DNA of 64,000 bases, taken from NCBI RefSeq assembly GCF_015476235.1, contig NZ_CP064338.1:1612001-1676000 (forward strand), written 5' to 3'. Below, in pieces: positions 54,596 to 63,958 of this stretch. The position numbers were made by a program, and so were the translations under genes. The notes beneath the pieces were generated by a model. It made no database searches and was not told the DNA's origin. It saw nothing but the letters and a program-made list of their open reading frames with translations. Each line of letters starts with the position of its first letter. The stretch's first letter is position 1. This DNA is from Caldimonas thermodepolymerans (GTDB lineage Bacteria > Pseudomonadota > Gammaproteobacteria > Burkholderiales > Burkholderiaceae_C).

Positions 54596-54615
54596 GGCCG
54601 GGCGCCTGCGCCGCT

Positions 54616-56898
54616 TCAGTCGGTGGGCCGGAACTGCTGGATCAGCACGCGGCACTCGATGCCATGCGGCGCGACTTCCTTCCACTCGACGTCACCGCCC
54701 AGCTGCTTGACCCGCTTGCGGATGCCGCCCAGGCCCAGCCCGTGGGTCCACGCGGCGGGGTTGCGCCCGATGCCGTTGTCGCGCACCACCAGCTCCAGGC
54801 GTTCCTGCTGCAGCGTGATGGTCACGTCCACCCGCGTGGCGCGTGAATGCGCGATGGCGTTGTTCGCCAGTTCCCGCAGCACCCGGGTCAGCGCCGACCA
54901 TTGCACCACGCCGATCGGCACGTTGCGGTCGAAGCTGGTGTTCCAGCCCAGCTCGCATTCCGCCGCATCCAGCCGGTGCGCGAGGTCGCTCTTCCATTCG
55001 GCGGCCGCATCCGCCAGGTGATGGTGCTGCGCGGCCAGCCCGCGCGTGAGCGTCTTGAGGTCCTGCAGGGTGTGGCGGACGTAGTCCTCCATCTCCGGCG
55101 TCGGCGACTTGTACATCAGTGTCAGCAGCCGTGCGCCGATGTCGTCGTGCAGGTCCTGCGCGATGCGGGCGCGTTCTTCCGAGCGACCCTGTTCGACCGC
55201 CTTGTCGAAGGCCACGGCGCGGCGCAGCTGCTCGAAGATGCGGTCGGTCAGGCGCGCGTCCTCGCTGGTGAACAGCTTGCGCCCGCGGTGGGCGAAGCGG
55301 ATCACGATGGAGCCCATGCTGGGCGCCTGGGGCTGCGGGTTGACCATGTTGGGGATGGGCACCACCAGCGTCGAGCCGTTGTTGAGCACGCGCGAGGCCG
55401 CCGTGAGCTTGTCCACCACGTGAATCTCCAGCGGCTCGAACAGATCGCGCAGCAGCCGCACCAGCAGCGGGCCGGTGCGCTCCGGCCGGGCCTCGACCTC
55501 GCGCGCGATCTTGTACAGCTGCTCGAACATCCGCTCGGTCGTGACCACGCTGCTGCCCATCAGTCGGTCCAGCAGCCATTGCCGGGCGCCGACGTACAGC
55601 CCCAGCGAGACGAACAGCGCCAGCGTCACCGAGGTCAGCTGTCCCAGCGAGAAGGCCGCGACGAACAGCAGGTCCAGCGAGGTGGCCACCGTGGTGATCG
55701 CCGCCAGCAGCGAGAACTCGCGCATCACCTGCTGCGACTTGGACAGGAACGGGATCAGCAGCAGCAGCGAGGCGAAGAACACGTACCAGATCATCGAGCC
55801 GATGATCGAGATGTTCTGCTGGATGCCCGGCTGGCCGTCGGCCGTGGCCAGCGCCACGGTGAGCAGCACCCAGGTCCCGACCACGATGCCGCCGAAACGG
55901 CGCAGCACCAGCGCGAACGGGTTGGGCTCGAGCCGGTGCGACCAGGTCAGCACCGCGATCGAGGCCGCCCCCATCAGCGCCCCCAGGCCCTGCACCCACC
56001 ACCACACGCCCGGCAGCCAGCCGGCCAGCGACAGCGCCAGCAGCAGGGCCGCGGCGGACCAGGCGAGCGCGATGGCCAGCGGCGCGCGCGGGATGCGGCG
56101 CGGGTACATCGCGGTCGCGTGCACGGCCGCTGCAGCGGCGGCCAGGTCGAAGGCCACGCGGCAGTGCAGGTCCCAGCCTGCCAGGTGCGGTGGCCAGACC
56201 AGTTCCAGGGTCGACTCGATGGCGATGAACACCAGGTTGCCGGCCTGGCCGAGCGTCATGACCGCGTAGATCGCGTTGCGCCGTCCCGGGCGCGACAGCA
56301 CCACCGACAGCGTCACCCCCCAGACCACCAGCGCCAGCGCGCACAGCAGCCAGAACAACAGGCCCAGCCCGCCGAAGCCGCGCGGCTTGGGAGTCACCTC
56401 CAGCAGCGAGCCGTCGCTGAAGTGCAGGTGCAGCGAGGGTTCGGCGAGCAGCCGTTGCAGCAGCTGCTGCTGGCGCAGGTAGTCGCGGCTGCGGGTGTCG
56501 TCGATGATCCAGCGCGCCGACCGCTGCAGCGTCAGCGCGTCGACCGGGACGAAGGCGTGCTCGTCGGTCGACAGGCCGGCCAGCTTGCGGCCTTGTGCGG
56601 CCTGCAGCAGGGCATCGTCGGTGGCGTACAGCTCGACCGACCCGTCGGCCAGCGTGCGCCACGACGCCCCGATCTTCGGCTGCTGGGCCAGCCAGTACGC
56701 GAGAGAGAACACGCCCAGGCAGGCGAGCAGGGTCGCCGCGGCGAGCAGCCGCAGGCGCCAGCCGAGCCAGCGTCCCGGCGGATGCCGGCCCAGCCGCTGG
56801 GAGAACGCGTTCCACTGGCCCGTGCTGAGCAGGGTGCCGGAGCCCGCCGGAGCCGTGCCGTGCAGGTCCGGCGGCAGCGAGTGCGGGGCGGAACTCAT
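54616..56898 (-). CDS. Membrane sensor histidine kinase (NarL/NreB type)
   Basis: A 760-residue kinase. TM1 (about 48-70) is followed by an extracytoplasmic region (about 72-175), then about seven further membrane segments (about 177-440), unusual for this class. A GAF-like region (about 470-560) precedes the HisKA_3 dimer domain with ERARIAQDLHDDIGARLLTL, in which His584 is the likely phosphorylation site. The ATPase domain shows ELANNAIAHSRATRVDVTI and DNGIGRNPAAW. It lies 54 bp after its response regulator gene and converges on the T6SS cluster. Signal unknown. Confidence 0.9.
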   Translation of the reverse strand: MSSAPHSLPPDLHGTAPAGSGTLLSTGQWNAFSQRLGRHPPGRWLGWRLRLLAAATLLACLGVFSLAYWLAQQPKIGASWRTLADGSVELYATDDALLQAAQGRKLAGLSTDEHAFVPVDALTLQRSARWIIDDTRSRDYLRQQQLLQRLLAEPSLHLHFSDGSLLEVTPKPRGFGGLGLLFWLLCALALVVWGVTLSVVLSRPGRRNAIYAVMTLGQAGNLVFIAIESTLELVWPPHLAGWDLHCRVAFDLAAAAAAVHATAMYPRRIPRAPLAIALAWSAAALLLALSLAGWLPGVWWWVQGLGALMGAASIAVLTWSHRLEPNPFALVLRRFGGIVVGTWVLLTVALATADGQPGIQQNISIIGSMIWYVFFASLLLLIPFLSKSQQVMREFSLLAAITTVATSLDLLFVAAFSLGQLTSVTLALFVSLGLYVGARQWLLDRLMGSSVVTTERMFEQLYKIAREVEARPERTGPLLVRLLRDLFEPLEIHVVDKLTAASRVLNNGSTLVVPIPNMVNPQPQAPSMGSIVIRFAHRGRKLFTSEDARLTDRIFEQLRRAVAFDKAVEQGRSEERARIAQDLHDDIGARLLTLMYKSPTPEMEDYVRHTLQDLKTLTRGLAAQHHHLADAAAEWKSDLAHRLDAAECELGWNTSFDRNVPIGVVQWSALTRVLRELANNAIAHSRATRVDVTITLQQERLELVVRDNGIGRNPAAWTHGLGLGGIRKRVKQLGGDVEWKEVAPHGIECRVLIQQFRPTD

Positions 56899-56952
56899 CG
56901 CGGCCTAGGGATCGGCAAACCGCTGCAGCCGGTCGGGACGGCGCCAGGGCCC

Positions 56953-57687
56953 TTACACCAGTCCCTGCTTGCTGGCCAGCACGGCCGCCTCGGCGCGACT
57001 GGAGACGTTCAGCTTCTTGTAGATGGACTTGATGTGGTCATTGACCGTGAACCACTTGATCCCCATGAGGCTCGCGATCTCCTTGATCGTGAAGCCCTTG
57101 CTGAGGTAGGTCAGCACCTCGTTCTCGCGCGGCGTCAGGCGCTCGTAGTCCAGCTTGTCGGCCGGGTCCATGGGGATCGGCGGATGCGCAGGCGGGTGGG
57201 CCGGCGCAGCCTGCGCCGGGGTGCCGGCGCCATGCTCGCCATGGCGGAAGTGCGTCAGCAGCCGCCGTGCGATGGCGGGCGACAGCGGCGGCTGGCCACG
57301 CACGATCTTCTGCAGTTCCTCGACCAGCACCTCGAAACGGTCTTCCTTGAGCAGGTAGCCGTCCGCACCACACTGGAGCGCGGGGAACAGGTGCTCGTCG
57401 TCGGAATACAGCGTCGTGATGACCTTGGTGGCGGGGTACTGCGCGAGCTGCTGCAGCAGTTCCAGGCCGCTGCCGTCCGGCAGCTCGAGGTCGAGCAGCA
57501 TCAGCTTGAACGGGTCCGGGCCTGGCACCACCGGACGTCCGGCCTGCAGGCCGATGTGGCGCCGCGCCGTCTCGAGGTCACCAGCCTCGGTGATGGCAAT
57601 GGCGTCGCTGAAGCTGTCCCTGACCACGCGGCACAGGAACGCCCGAGCTACCGGGTTGTCCTCGACGATCAGTACCTTGACGGCCAT
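56953..57687 (-). CDS. LuxR-type response regulator
   Basis: A 244-residue two-component regulator. The receiver domain (1-125) has VEDNPVARAF (Asp10), phosphoacceptor Asp66 in LMLLDLELPDGSG, and the conserved Lys in GYLLKEDRFE. A Pro/Ala/His-rich linker (about 155-180) joins the GerE/LuxR DNA-binding domain (about 184-244): LTPRENEVLTYLSKGFTIKE and VNDHIKSIYKKLNVSSRAEA. It is transcribed with the kinase gene downstream. Targets are unknown; its position next to the T6SS makes T6SS genes a reasonable first guess. Confidence 0.92.
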   Translation of the reverse strand: MAVKVLIVEDNPVARAFLCRVVRDSFSDAIAITEAGDLETARRHIGLQAGRPVVPGPDPFKLMLLDLELPDGSGLELLQQLAQYPATKVITTLYSDDEHLFPALQCGADGYLLKEDRFEVLVEELQKIVRGQPPLSPAIARRLLTHFRHGEHGAGTPAQAAPAHPPAHPPIPMDPADKLDYERLTPRENEVLTYLSKGFTIKEIASLMGIKWFTVNDHIKSIYKKLNVSSRAEAAVLASKQGLV

Positions 57688-57775
57688 GGTAGTGCGTTGT
57701 GTTGCTCACAAACCGCACAATGGTAGCGCACGCCGTGGCCTTGCAGCCGCAGATTCGATGCTGCGAGCAGCAGTT

Positions 57776-58750
57776 TCAGTTGGTCAGCACGACCTTGCCG
57801 CGCACCTGCCGCGAGGCCATCAGCTCGAACGCGCGGGGCAGCTCCTGCATCGGCAGCTGGTGCTCGATGACCGGCTTGATCCGGCCTTGACCGTACCAGG
57901 CCGCCAGCTGCGCCAGCGCTTCGGCGTTGCGCTTCGGCTCGCGCTTCGCGAACTCGCCCCAGAACACGCCGACCAGCGAGGCCCCCTTGAGCAGGGCCAG
58001 GTTCAGCGGCAGCGAGGGAATGCTGCCTTGCGCGAAGCCGATCACCAGGTAGCGGCCGCGCCAGGCGATCGAGCGGAACACCGGTTCGGCGAGGTCGCCG
58101 CCCACGGGGTCGTAGACCACGTCCGGGCCACGTCCGTCGGTGGCGGCGCGGATCTGCTCGCGCAGGTCGCCGTGGCTGTAGTTGATCGTGGCATCGGCGC
58201 CCAGCTCGCGGCACAGCGCGCACTTCTCGTCGGTCGAGGCGGCCGCGACGACGCGCGCGCCGGCGGCCTTCGCGACCTGGATCGCCGCGGTGCCGACCCC
58301 GCCGGCCGCACCCAGCACCAGCACGGTCTCGCCCGCCTGCAGCGCGGCGCGGTCGATCAGCGCGTGGTAGGTCGTGCCGTAGGTGCACAGGAAGGCGGCG
58401 GCATCCGGGAAGCTGAAGCCCTCGGGCAGCTTCATCACCACCGCTGCCGGGGCCACCGCGTGCGTGGCGAAGCCGCCGGTGCCGGCGAACGCGGCCACCG
58501 GGTCGCCGGGGCGCAGGTGCGACACGCCCGCGCCGACCGCCTCGATCACCCCGGCGTACTCCGCGCCCGGCACGAAGGGCAGGGGCGGCTTGACCTGGTA
58601 CTTGTTCTGCACGATCAGCAGGTCGGGGAAGTTGAGGCTCGCGGCCTTCACCGCCACGCGGATCTCGCCGGCCTGCGGTTCGGGGGCGGGCAGTTCCTTC
58701 CAGGTCAGGGCCTGCGGGCCGACCGGGTTGTCACAGATCCAGGCATGCAT
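57776..58750 (-). CDS. NADPH:quinone oxidoreductase family protein (zinc-free MDR)
   Basis: A 324-residue medium-chain dehydrogenase/reductase without the zinc cysteines. Features: VKAASLNFPDLLIVQNKYQ, FVPGAEYAGVIEAVGAGV, the NADPH site VLVLGAAGGVGTAAIQVAKA, and PVGGDLAEPVFRSIAWRGR. Start MHAWICDNP at 58750 is fixed by GAGGAG 7 nt upstream; the frame is open 30 bp further. It likely reduces quinones or enones. It is divergent from surE, with a palindrome in the shared spacer. Confidence 0.87.
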   Translation of the reverse strand: MHAWICDNPVGPQALTWKELPAPEPQAGEIRVAVKAASLNFPDLLIVQNKYQVKPPLPFVPGAEYAGVIEAVGAGVSHLRPGDPVAAFAGTGGFATHAVAPAAVVMKLPEGFSFPDAAAFLCTYGTTYHALIDRAALQAGETVLVLGAAGGVGTAAIQVAKAAGARVVAAASTDEKCALCRELGADATINYSHGDLREQIRAATDGRGPDVVYDPVGGDLAEPVFRSIAWRGRYLVIGFAQGSIPSLPLNLALLKGASLVGVFWGEFAKREPKRNAEALAQLAAWYGQGRIKPVIEHQLPMQELPRAFELMASRQVRGKVVLTN

Positions 58751-58804
58751 CGGCGTCTCCTCGGCTGGGAATCGAGCCATGATAGGCAGCGCCGGCGTCG
58801 CGCA

Positions 58805-58822
58805 GCGTCACCGAGGTGACGC
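58805..58822. promoter_or_regulatory. 18-bp palindrome between the qor-like gene and surE
   Basis: GCGTCACC-GA-GGTGACGC has perfect 8-bp arms, centred in the 126-bp divergent spacer. A dimeric regulator controlling the oxidoreductase gene (and possibly surE) is the simplest reading. Confidence 0.45.
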
Positions 58823-58864
58823 GGCCGTCGCCGGGCCCCATGGGGCACCTGCGGGCGGCCTCAA

Positions 58865-58870
58865 TACAAT
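58865..58870 (+). promoter_or_regulatory. -10 box of surE, possibly leaderless
   Basis: TACAAT ends 6 bp before the surE ATG (58877), so transcription would start at or next to the A of the start codon. No ribosome site precedes the ATG. The -35 region is weak (around 58842-58847). Confidence 0.45.
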
Positions 58871-58876
58871 CCCCGC

Positions 58877-59635
58877 ATGCGCATACTTGTTGCCAATGAC
58901 GACGGCTACCTCGCACCGGGGCTGCAGGCGCTGGTCGAGGCCTGCCGTGGCCTGGGCAGCGTCGACGTGGTGGCCCCCGAGCAGAACGCCAGCGGCACCT
59001 CGAATTCCCTGACGCTGCATCGGCCCTTGAGTGCCTTCAAGGCGCCCAACGGCTACACCTTCATCAACGGCACGCCGTCCGACTGCGTCCACGTCGCGCT
59101 CACCGGCCTGCTGGAGCACCGCCCCGACCTGGTGGTCTCCGGCATCAACAACGGTGCGAACATGGGCGAGGACACGCTGTACTCCGGCACCGTGGCCGCC
59201 GCGATGGAGGCCTACCTGTTCGGCATCCCGGCCATCGCGTTCTCGCTGGTGGACAAGGGGTGGACGCACCTCGATGCCGCGGCTGCCGTCGCGCGCCGCC
59301 TGATCGAGCAGGTGGTCGCGCGTCCGCCGGCGCAGGGCGCCTACCTGCTCAACGTCAACATTCCCAACTTGCCGCTCGAGCAGCTGCGCGAGCCGCGCCT
59401 GACCCGGCTCGGACGCCGCCACGCCAGCGCGGGCGTGATCCGGCAGGCCAACCCGCGGGGCGAGCCGATCTACTGGATCGGCCCGTCGGGCAGCGCGCGC
59501 GAGGCCGGGCCCGGCAGCGACTTCCACGCCACTGCACAGGGCCACGTGTCGATCACGCCCCTGCAGATCGACCTGACCGACCATGCCAGCCTGCCGGGCT
59601 GGCAGGCCTGGCTGGACGAGGGGGCGGTGCGGTGA
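58877..59635 (+). CDS. surE: 5'/3'-nucleotidase SurE
   Basis: A 252-residue metal-dependent nucleoside monophosphate phosphatase tied to stationary-phase survival. The metal site is [15 protein letters not shown] (Asp8, Asp9), with [33 protein letters not shown] and [20 protein letters not shown] as further signatures. Length is normal. Its stop overlaps the pcm start (GTGA). It opens the conserved surE-pcm-nlpD-rpoS block. Confidence 0.96.
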   Translation: MRILVANDDGYLAPGLQALVEACRGLGSVDVVAPEQNASGTSNSLTLHRPLSAFKAPNGYTFINGTPSDCVHVALTGLLEHRPDLVVSGINNGANMGEDTLYSGTVAAAMEAYLFGIPAIAFSLVDKGWTHLDAAAAVARRLIEQVVARPPAQGAYLLNVNIPNLPLEQLREPRLTRLGRRHASAGVIRQANPRGEPIYWIGPSGSAREAGPGSDFHATAQGHVSITPLQIDLTDHASLPGWQAWLDEGAVR

Positions 59636-60498
59636 GCGAGCCCGGCAAGCCGCGCGGGCGCAGCTTCCCGCTCAGCCTCGACAAGCTCACGCCGGTGGCC
59701 CGCTCGGTGGCCACGCGTCCGTCCGCCGCGGCCCCCGCGCTGACGCCGGCGCGCCCGACGGCGCCGGAGCGCAAGCCGAACCTGCTGCGGCCGCAGCGGC
59801 TGCTGCAGCAGGCCGCGCTCGACCGCGAGCGCCAGGTGCGCCCGGCCGGGCTCGGGCTGGACTCCGAGCTGGTGCGCGCGCGCATGGTCGAGCGGCTGCG
59901 CGCCCAGGGCATCCGCGACGAGAAGGTGCTGGCGGCGATGCTCGCCGTGCCGCGCCACCTGTTCGTCGACACGGCGCTGGCCAACCAGGCCTACGAGGAC
60001 ACGGCGCTGCCCATCGGCCTGCAGCAGACCATCTCCAAGCCGTCGGTGGTGGCTCGCATGCTGGAGCTGATGCGCGGCAACCGCGGCGACGCGATGCTGC
60101 AGCGCGTGCTCGAGATCGGCACCGGCTGCGGCTACCAGGCCGCGGTGCTGGCCCACCTGGCGCGGCTGGTGGTCTCGGTCGAGCGCCTGAAGGCGCTGCA
60201 CGACAAAGCCCGCGAGCTGCTTGCGCCCTGGCGCGCAGACAACGTGCGGCTGGTATATGGTGACGGCATGCTCGGCCATCCCCCCAATGCGCCGTACGAC
60301 GGCATCGTCGCGGCAGCCGGCGGGGAGGCGATCCCGCAGGCCTGGCTGGACCAGCTGGCCGTCGGCGGGCGCCTGGTCGCGCCGGTGGTGCGGGGCTCGA
60401 CGCAGGTGCTCGTGCTCGTGGAGCGGAACGATCGTGGGTTCGTGCGTTCAGAGCATGAAGCCGTCCATTTTGTCCCCTTAAAATCCGGCACGACCTGA
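59632..60498 (+). CDS. pcm: Protein-L-isoaspartate O-methyltransferase
   Basis: A 288-residue repair enzyme that methylates isoaspartyl residues with SAM. The start is GTG at 59632, overlapping surE. A 75-residue Pro/Arg/Ala-rich extension comes first, longer than in E. coli Pcm. The catalytic domain follows: [38 protein letters not shown], motif [19 protein letters not shown], and a late GGRLVAPVV. Synteny with surE and nlpD-rpoS supports the call. Confidence 0.94.
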   Translation: MSEPGKPRGRSFPLSLDKLTPVARSVATRPSAAAPALTPARPTAPERKPNLLRPQRLLQQAALDRERQVRPAGLGLDSELVRARMVERLRAQGIRDEKVLAAMLAVPRHLFVDTALANQAYEDTALPIGLQQTISKPSVVARMLELMRGNRGDAMLQRVLEIGTGCGYQAAVLAHLARLVVSVERLKALHDKARELLAPWRADNVRLVYGDGMLGHPPNAPYDGIVAAAGGEAIPQAWLDQLAVGGRLVAPVVRGSTQVLVLVERNDRGFVRSEHEAVHFVPLKSGTT

Positions 60499-60540
60499 GG
60501 TCGTGCAAAGTCACCCATGGTGTCCACTTCAGGAGTTCTG

Positions 60541-61428
60541 ATGAGTTTCAAGACGGGCGCGTGCCTTGCAACCGCCTTGTTGTTGGCCGCGTGCGCGACT
60601 TCGGACCACCGGGCACCGGTGGAAGATCGCAACCTGTCCGGCGCGCGCGTGCCGGCCAACGGGGCCACCGTCTCGGCCGATCCCGCCAAGCCGCTGCCGC
60701 CGGGCAGCGAGAACGCCGGCAAGCCCGGCTACTACACCGTCAAGCCGGGCGACACGCTGATCCGCGTCGGGCTGGAGACCGGCCAGAACTGGCGCGACAT
60801 CATGCGCTGGAACAACCTCGACAATCCCAACGTGCTGGAAGTCGGGCAGGTGCTGCGCGTGGTGCCGCCGGCCACCGATCCGGCCGGGGTGGCGACGCGC
60901 CCGGTGACGGTCGCGCGCGTCGAATCGCGCCCGCTGGACAGCAAGCCGGGGGCGTCCGCGGCATCGGCGCCTGCCGCGTCCGATGCACCTGCCGTGACGC
61001 CCGCCCCGTCCGCCTCGCCTGCGCCCGCACCGGCGCCGAGCCAGGCGGACAAGGATGCCGGCGGCATCAACTGGATGTGGCCGGCCCAGGGCCCGGTGAT
61101 CGCGACCTTCGACGAAGTGCGTAACAAGGGCTTGGGCATCAGTGGCAAGGCGGGCGATCCGGTGTACGCTGCGGCTGACGGGCGCGTGGTGTATGCCGGC
61201 TCCGGGTTGCGCGGCTATGGCAACCTGGTGATCGTCAAGCACAACAACGACTACCTGACGGCCTACGCGCACAACCAGACCCTGCTGGTCAAGGAGGACC
61301 AAACCGTGCGTCGCGGGCAGAAGATCGCCGAGATGGGCTCCACCGATACCGATCGGGTGAAGCTGCACTTCGAGATCCGCCGGCAGGGCAAGCCGGTCGA
61401 TCCAGCCAAGTACCTGCCGCCGCGCTGA
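60541..61428 (+). CDS. nlpD: Lipoprotein NlpD, LysM and degenerate LytM domains
   Basis: A 295-residue outer-membrane lipoprotein that activates the amidase AmiC during septum splitting. The signal peptide MSFKTGACLATALLLAAC is lipidated at Cys18. A LysM domain spans about 63-108 (YYTVKPGDTLIRVGLETGQN). After a Pro/Ala/Ser linker comes a LytM/M23 domain (about 175-293) whose metal ligands are missing (NKGLGISG, YAHN), as in other NlpD proteins, so it is an activator and not an enzyme. CAGGAG sets ATG 60541. In related bacteria a main rpoS promoter lies inside nlpD. Confidence 0.94.
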   Translation: MSFKTGACLATALLLAACATSDHRAPVEDRNLSGARVPANGATVSADPAKPLPPGSENAGKPGYYTVKPGDTLIRVGLETGQNWRDIMRWNNLDNPNVLEVGQVLRVVPPATDPAGVATRPVTVARVESRPLDSKPGASAASAPAASDAPAVTPAPSASPAPAPAPSQADKDAGGINWMWPAQGPVIATFDEVRNKGLGISGKAGDPVYAAADGRVVYAGSGLRGYGNLVIVKHNNDYLTAYAHNQTLLVKEDQTVRRGQKIAEMGSTDTDRVKLHFEIRRQGKPVDPAKYLPPR

Positions 61429-61459
61429 TCGGGGCCGGCGTTCGCAGCGGGCGAGGGCG

Positions 61460-62500
61460 ATGAACAGGAAGCATGCCGAACCGAACGGGCGCGTGCTTCC
61501 CGAGCCGGTGCCCGAATCGCTGCTCGATCCCGACGCGCTGGCTTCGCCGCCGCTGCTGTCGTTGCCCCAGGCCGGCGAGGTCAACGGCAACGGCAGCGCG
61601 GCGGTCGAACCCAACGGCCGCGCGCTGGCCGAGTTCGATGCCGGCGAATCCGACATCGGCAACACGCTGCAGACCTACCTGCGCGAGATCCGACGCACCC
61701 CGCTGCTGACGCCCGAGGAGGAGTACGCCACCGCGACGCGTGCGCGCAGCGGCGACTTCAAGGCGCGGCAGGCGATGATCGAGCACAACCTGCGCCTGGT
61801 CGTCAGCATCGCGAAGAACTACCTCGGCCGCGGCCTGCCGCTCACCGACCTGATCGAGGAAGGCAACCTCGGGCTGATGCACGCGATCAACAAGTTCGAG
61901 CCCGAGCGCGGCTTCCGCTTCTCGACCTACGCCTCGTGGTGGATCCGGCAGAACATCGAGCGAGCGATCATGCACCAGGCCCGCCTGGTGCGCCTGCCGG
62001 TGCACGTGGTGCGCGAGCTCAACCAGGTGCTCAAGGCACGCCGGCAGATCGAGGCCGAGGTGGCCCGCCGCGCCGACGGCGAGAAGGCGGTGCGGGTCGA
62101 GGAGATCGCCGCCTACCTGGGCCGGCCGGTGCGCGAGGTGGCCGAGCTGCTCAAGTACGCCGAGGCGCCGGCCTCGCTGGACGCGCCGCTGGAGCGCGAC
62201 CACTCCGAGTCGATGATGGACATGGTGGCCGACGAGCAGGCCACCGACCCGCTCGGCGCGACGCTCAGCCACGAGGTGGAGCAGCTGCTCGACACCTGGC
62301 TTGGCGAACTGAGCGACCGCGAGCGCGAGGTGCTGTCCGGCCGCTACGGCCTGCACGACCGCGAACCGGAAACGCTGGAAGTGCTGGCCGAGCGCCTCGG
62401 CCTGACGCGCGAGCGCATCCGCCAGATCCAGCAGGAAGCGCTGCTCAAGCTCAAGCGCCGCATGATCCGCCACGGCGTGGACCGCGACTCCATCTTCTGA
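61460..62500 (+). CDS. rpoS: RNA polymerase sigma factor RpoS
   Basis: A 346-residue sigma-70-family factor for stationary phase and general stress. Region 1.2 is DIGNTLQTYLREIRRTPLLT; region 2 has HNLRLVVSIAKNYLGRGLPL, DLIEEGNLGLMHAINKFEPE and FSTYASWWIRQNIERAI; region 4 ends with LAERLGLTRERIRQIQQEAL. The N-terminal 65 residues are variable. Position directly after nlpD distinguishes it from RpoD and RpoH. GAGGG precedes the ATG. Confidence 0.95.
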   Translation: MNRKHAEPNGRVLPEPVPESLLDPDALASPPLLSLPQAGEVNGNGSAAVEPNGRALAEFDAGESDIGNTLQTYLREIRRTPLLTPEEEYATATRARSGDFKARQAMIEHNLRLVVSIAKNYLGRGLPLTDLIEEGNLGLMHAINKFEPERGFRFSTYASWWIRQNIERAIMHQARLVRLPVHVVRELNQVLKARRQIEAEVARRADGEKAVRVEEIAAYLGRPVREVAELLKYAEAPASLDAPLERDHSESMMDMVADEQATDPLGATLSHEVEQLLDTWLGELSDREREVLSGRYGLHDREPETLEVLAERLGLTRERIRQIQQEALLKLKRRMIRHGVDRDSIF

Positions 62501-62520
62501 GTCTGATCGACCTGCTGCGG

Positions 62521-62536
62521 GACGGATAATTCCGTC
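62521..62536 (+). promoter_or_regulatory. Inverted repeat and -10-like box just before rlmD
   Basis: GACGGA-TAAT-TCCGTC (62521-62536) ends 2 bp before the rlmD ATG and contains GATAAT (62525-62530). No ribosome site is seen, so rlmD may be translated from a leaderless or very short mRNA, or by coupling from rpoS. Confidence 0.4.
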
Positions 62537-62538
62537 CC

Positions 62539-63891
62539 ATGACACAAGCAGATGAATGGCTGCGGATCGAGTCGCTCGATCTGGAAGCCCAGGGCGTGGC
62601 CCACAATGCCGACGGCAAGGTGGTGTTCGTCGACGGTGCATTGCCCGGTGAGGAAGTGCAGGTCGCCGTCACCCGTCGCAGGAACAACTGGGAGCAGGCC
62701 CGCGTCGTCGCCTGGCGGCGCGAGAGCGCGCAGCGCGTCCGGCCGCGTTGCGCGCACTTCGGCACCTGCGGCGGCTGCAAGATGCAGCATTTCCATCCTG
62801 CGGCGCAGCTCGCGGTCAAGCAGCGCGTGCTCGAGGACCAGCTGTGGCACCTCGGCAAGGTGCGTCCCGAGATGGTGCTGCGGCCGATCCAGGGACCCAC
62901 CTGGGGCTACCGCTACCGCGCACGCCTGTCGGTGCGCCACGTGCCCAAGAAGGGCGGGGTGCTGGTCGGCTTCCACGAGCGCCGCTCCAGCTATGTCGCC
63001 GACATGGACTCCTGCGAGGTGCTGCCGCCGCACGTGAGCGCGCTGCTGCTGCCGCTGCGCGCGCTGATCGCCGGCATGGACGGGCGCGACCGCCTGCCGC
63101 AGATCGAGGTCGCCATCGGCGACCACGGGGGGCGGCTCGTCACCGCGCTGGTGCTGCGTCACCTGGAGCCCCTGTCCGATGCCGACGTGGCGCGCTTGCG
63201 CGCCTTCGCCGCCGAGCACGGCGTGCAGTGGTGGCTGCAGCCCAAGGGGCCGGACAGCGTGCACCTGCTCGATGCCGCGCAGGTGCCGCTGGCCTACACG
63301 CTGCCCGAGTTCGGCATCACGATGCCGTTCAAGCCGACCGACTTCACCCAGGTCAACCACGAGGTCAACCGGGCCCTGGTCGGCCGCGCGCTGCGGCTGC
63401 TCGCGCCGCAGCGGGACGAACGCGTGATCGACTGGTTCTGCGGCCTGGGCAACTTCACGCTGCCGATCGCGCGCGGCGCGAAGGAAGTGCTGGGCGTGGA
63501 AGGCAGCGAGGCGCTGGTGGCGCGCTCGCGCGAGAACGCCGCGCACAACGGCATCGTCAACGCGAGCTTCGAGGCGCGCAACCTGTTCGAGCTCGAACCG
63601 GCCGACCTGGTGGCCTACGGCCGGGCCGACAAGTGGCTGGTCGACCCGCCGCGCGAAGGCGCATTCGCGCTGTCCAAGGCACTGGCCGACCTGGTGCAGC
63701 AGCCGCCGACCGACGGCGCCTGGACCCCGCCGCGGCGCATCGTCTACGTGTCGTGCAACCCGGCCACGCTGGCGCGCGACGCGGGCCTGCTGGTGCACCA
63801 GGCCGGCTACCGTTGCACCGCTGCCGGCACGGTCAACATGTTCCCGCACACCGCGCACGTGGAGAGCGTCGCGGTGTTCGAGCGCGACTGA
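62539..63891 (+). CDS. rlmD: 23S rRNA (uracil-5-)-methyltransferase RlmD
   Basis: A 450-residue radical-free SAM methyltransferase that makes m5U1939 in 23S rRNA. An N-terminal TRAM domain (about 5-60) is followed by the iron-sulphur site [13 protein letters not shown] with a later DSCEVLPP cysteine. The catalytic domain shows [31 protein letters not shown] (SAM site) and the nucleophile motif [12 protein letters not shown]. The complete Fe-S cysteines and synteny with rpoS favour RlmD over TrmA/RlmC. Confidence 0.94.
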   Translation: MTQADEWLRIESLDLEAQGVAHNADGKVVFVDGALPGEEVQVAVTRRRNNWEQARVVAWRRESAQRVRPRCAHFGTCGGCKMQHFHPAAQLAVKQRVLEDQLWHLGKVRPEMVLRPIQGPTWGYRYRARLSVRHVPKKGGVLVGFHERRSSYVADMDSCEVLPPHVSALLLPLRALIAGMDGRDRLPQIEVAIGDHGGRLVTALVLRHLEPLSDADVARLRAFAAEHGVQWWLQPKGPDSVHLLDAAQVPLAYTLPEFGITMPFKPTDFTQVNHEVNRALVGRALRLLAPQRDERVIDWFCGLGNFTLPIARGAKEVLGVEGSEALVARSRENAAHNGIVNASFEARNLFELEPADLVAYGRADKWLVDPPREGAFALSKALADLVQQPPTDGAWTPPRRIVYVSCNPATLARDAGLLVHQAGYRCTAAGTVNMFPHTAHVESVAVFERD

Positions 63892-63916
63892 GCGCGCGTC
63901 TGCTGCCCAGAAAGAA

Positions 63917-63938
63917 AAGGCCCGCCGAAGCGGGCCTT
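63917..63938 (-). terminator. Intrinsic terminator, mainly for the leftward gene
   Basis: AAGGCCCG (63917-63924) pairs with CGGGCCTT (63931-63938). Read leftwards the stem is followed by TTTTCTTTCT, a good U tract; read rightwards (after rlmD) it is followed by CCGCG. It probably terminates the gene entering from the right and may serve rlmD less well. Confidence 0.7.
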
Positions 63939-63958
63939 CCGCGTTCAGGTCGGGCGGG

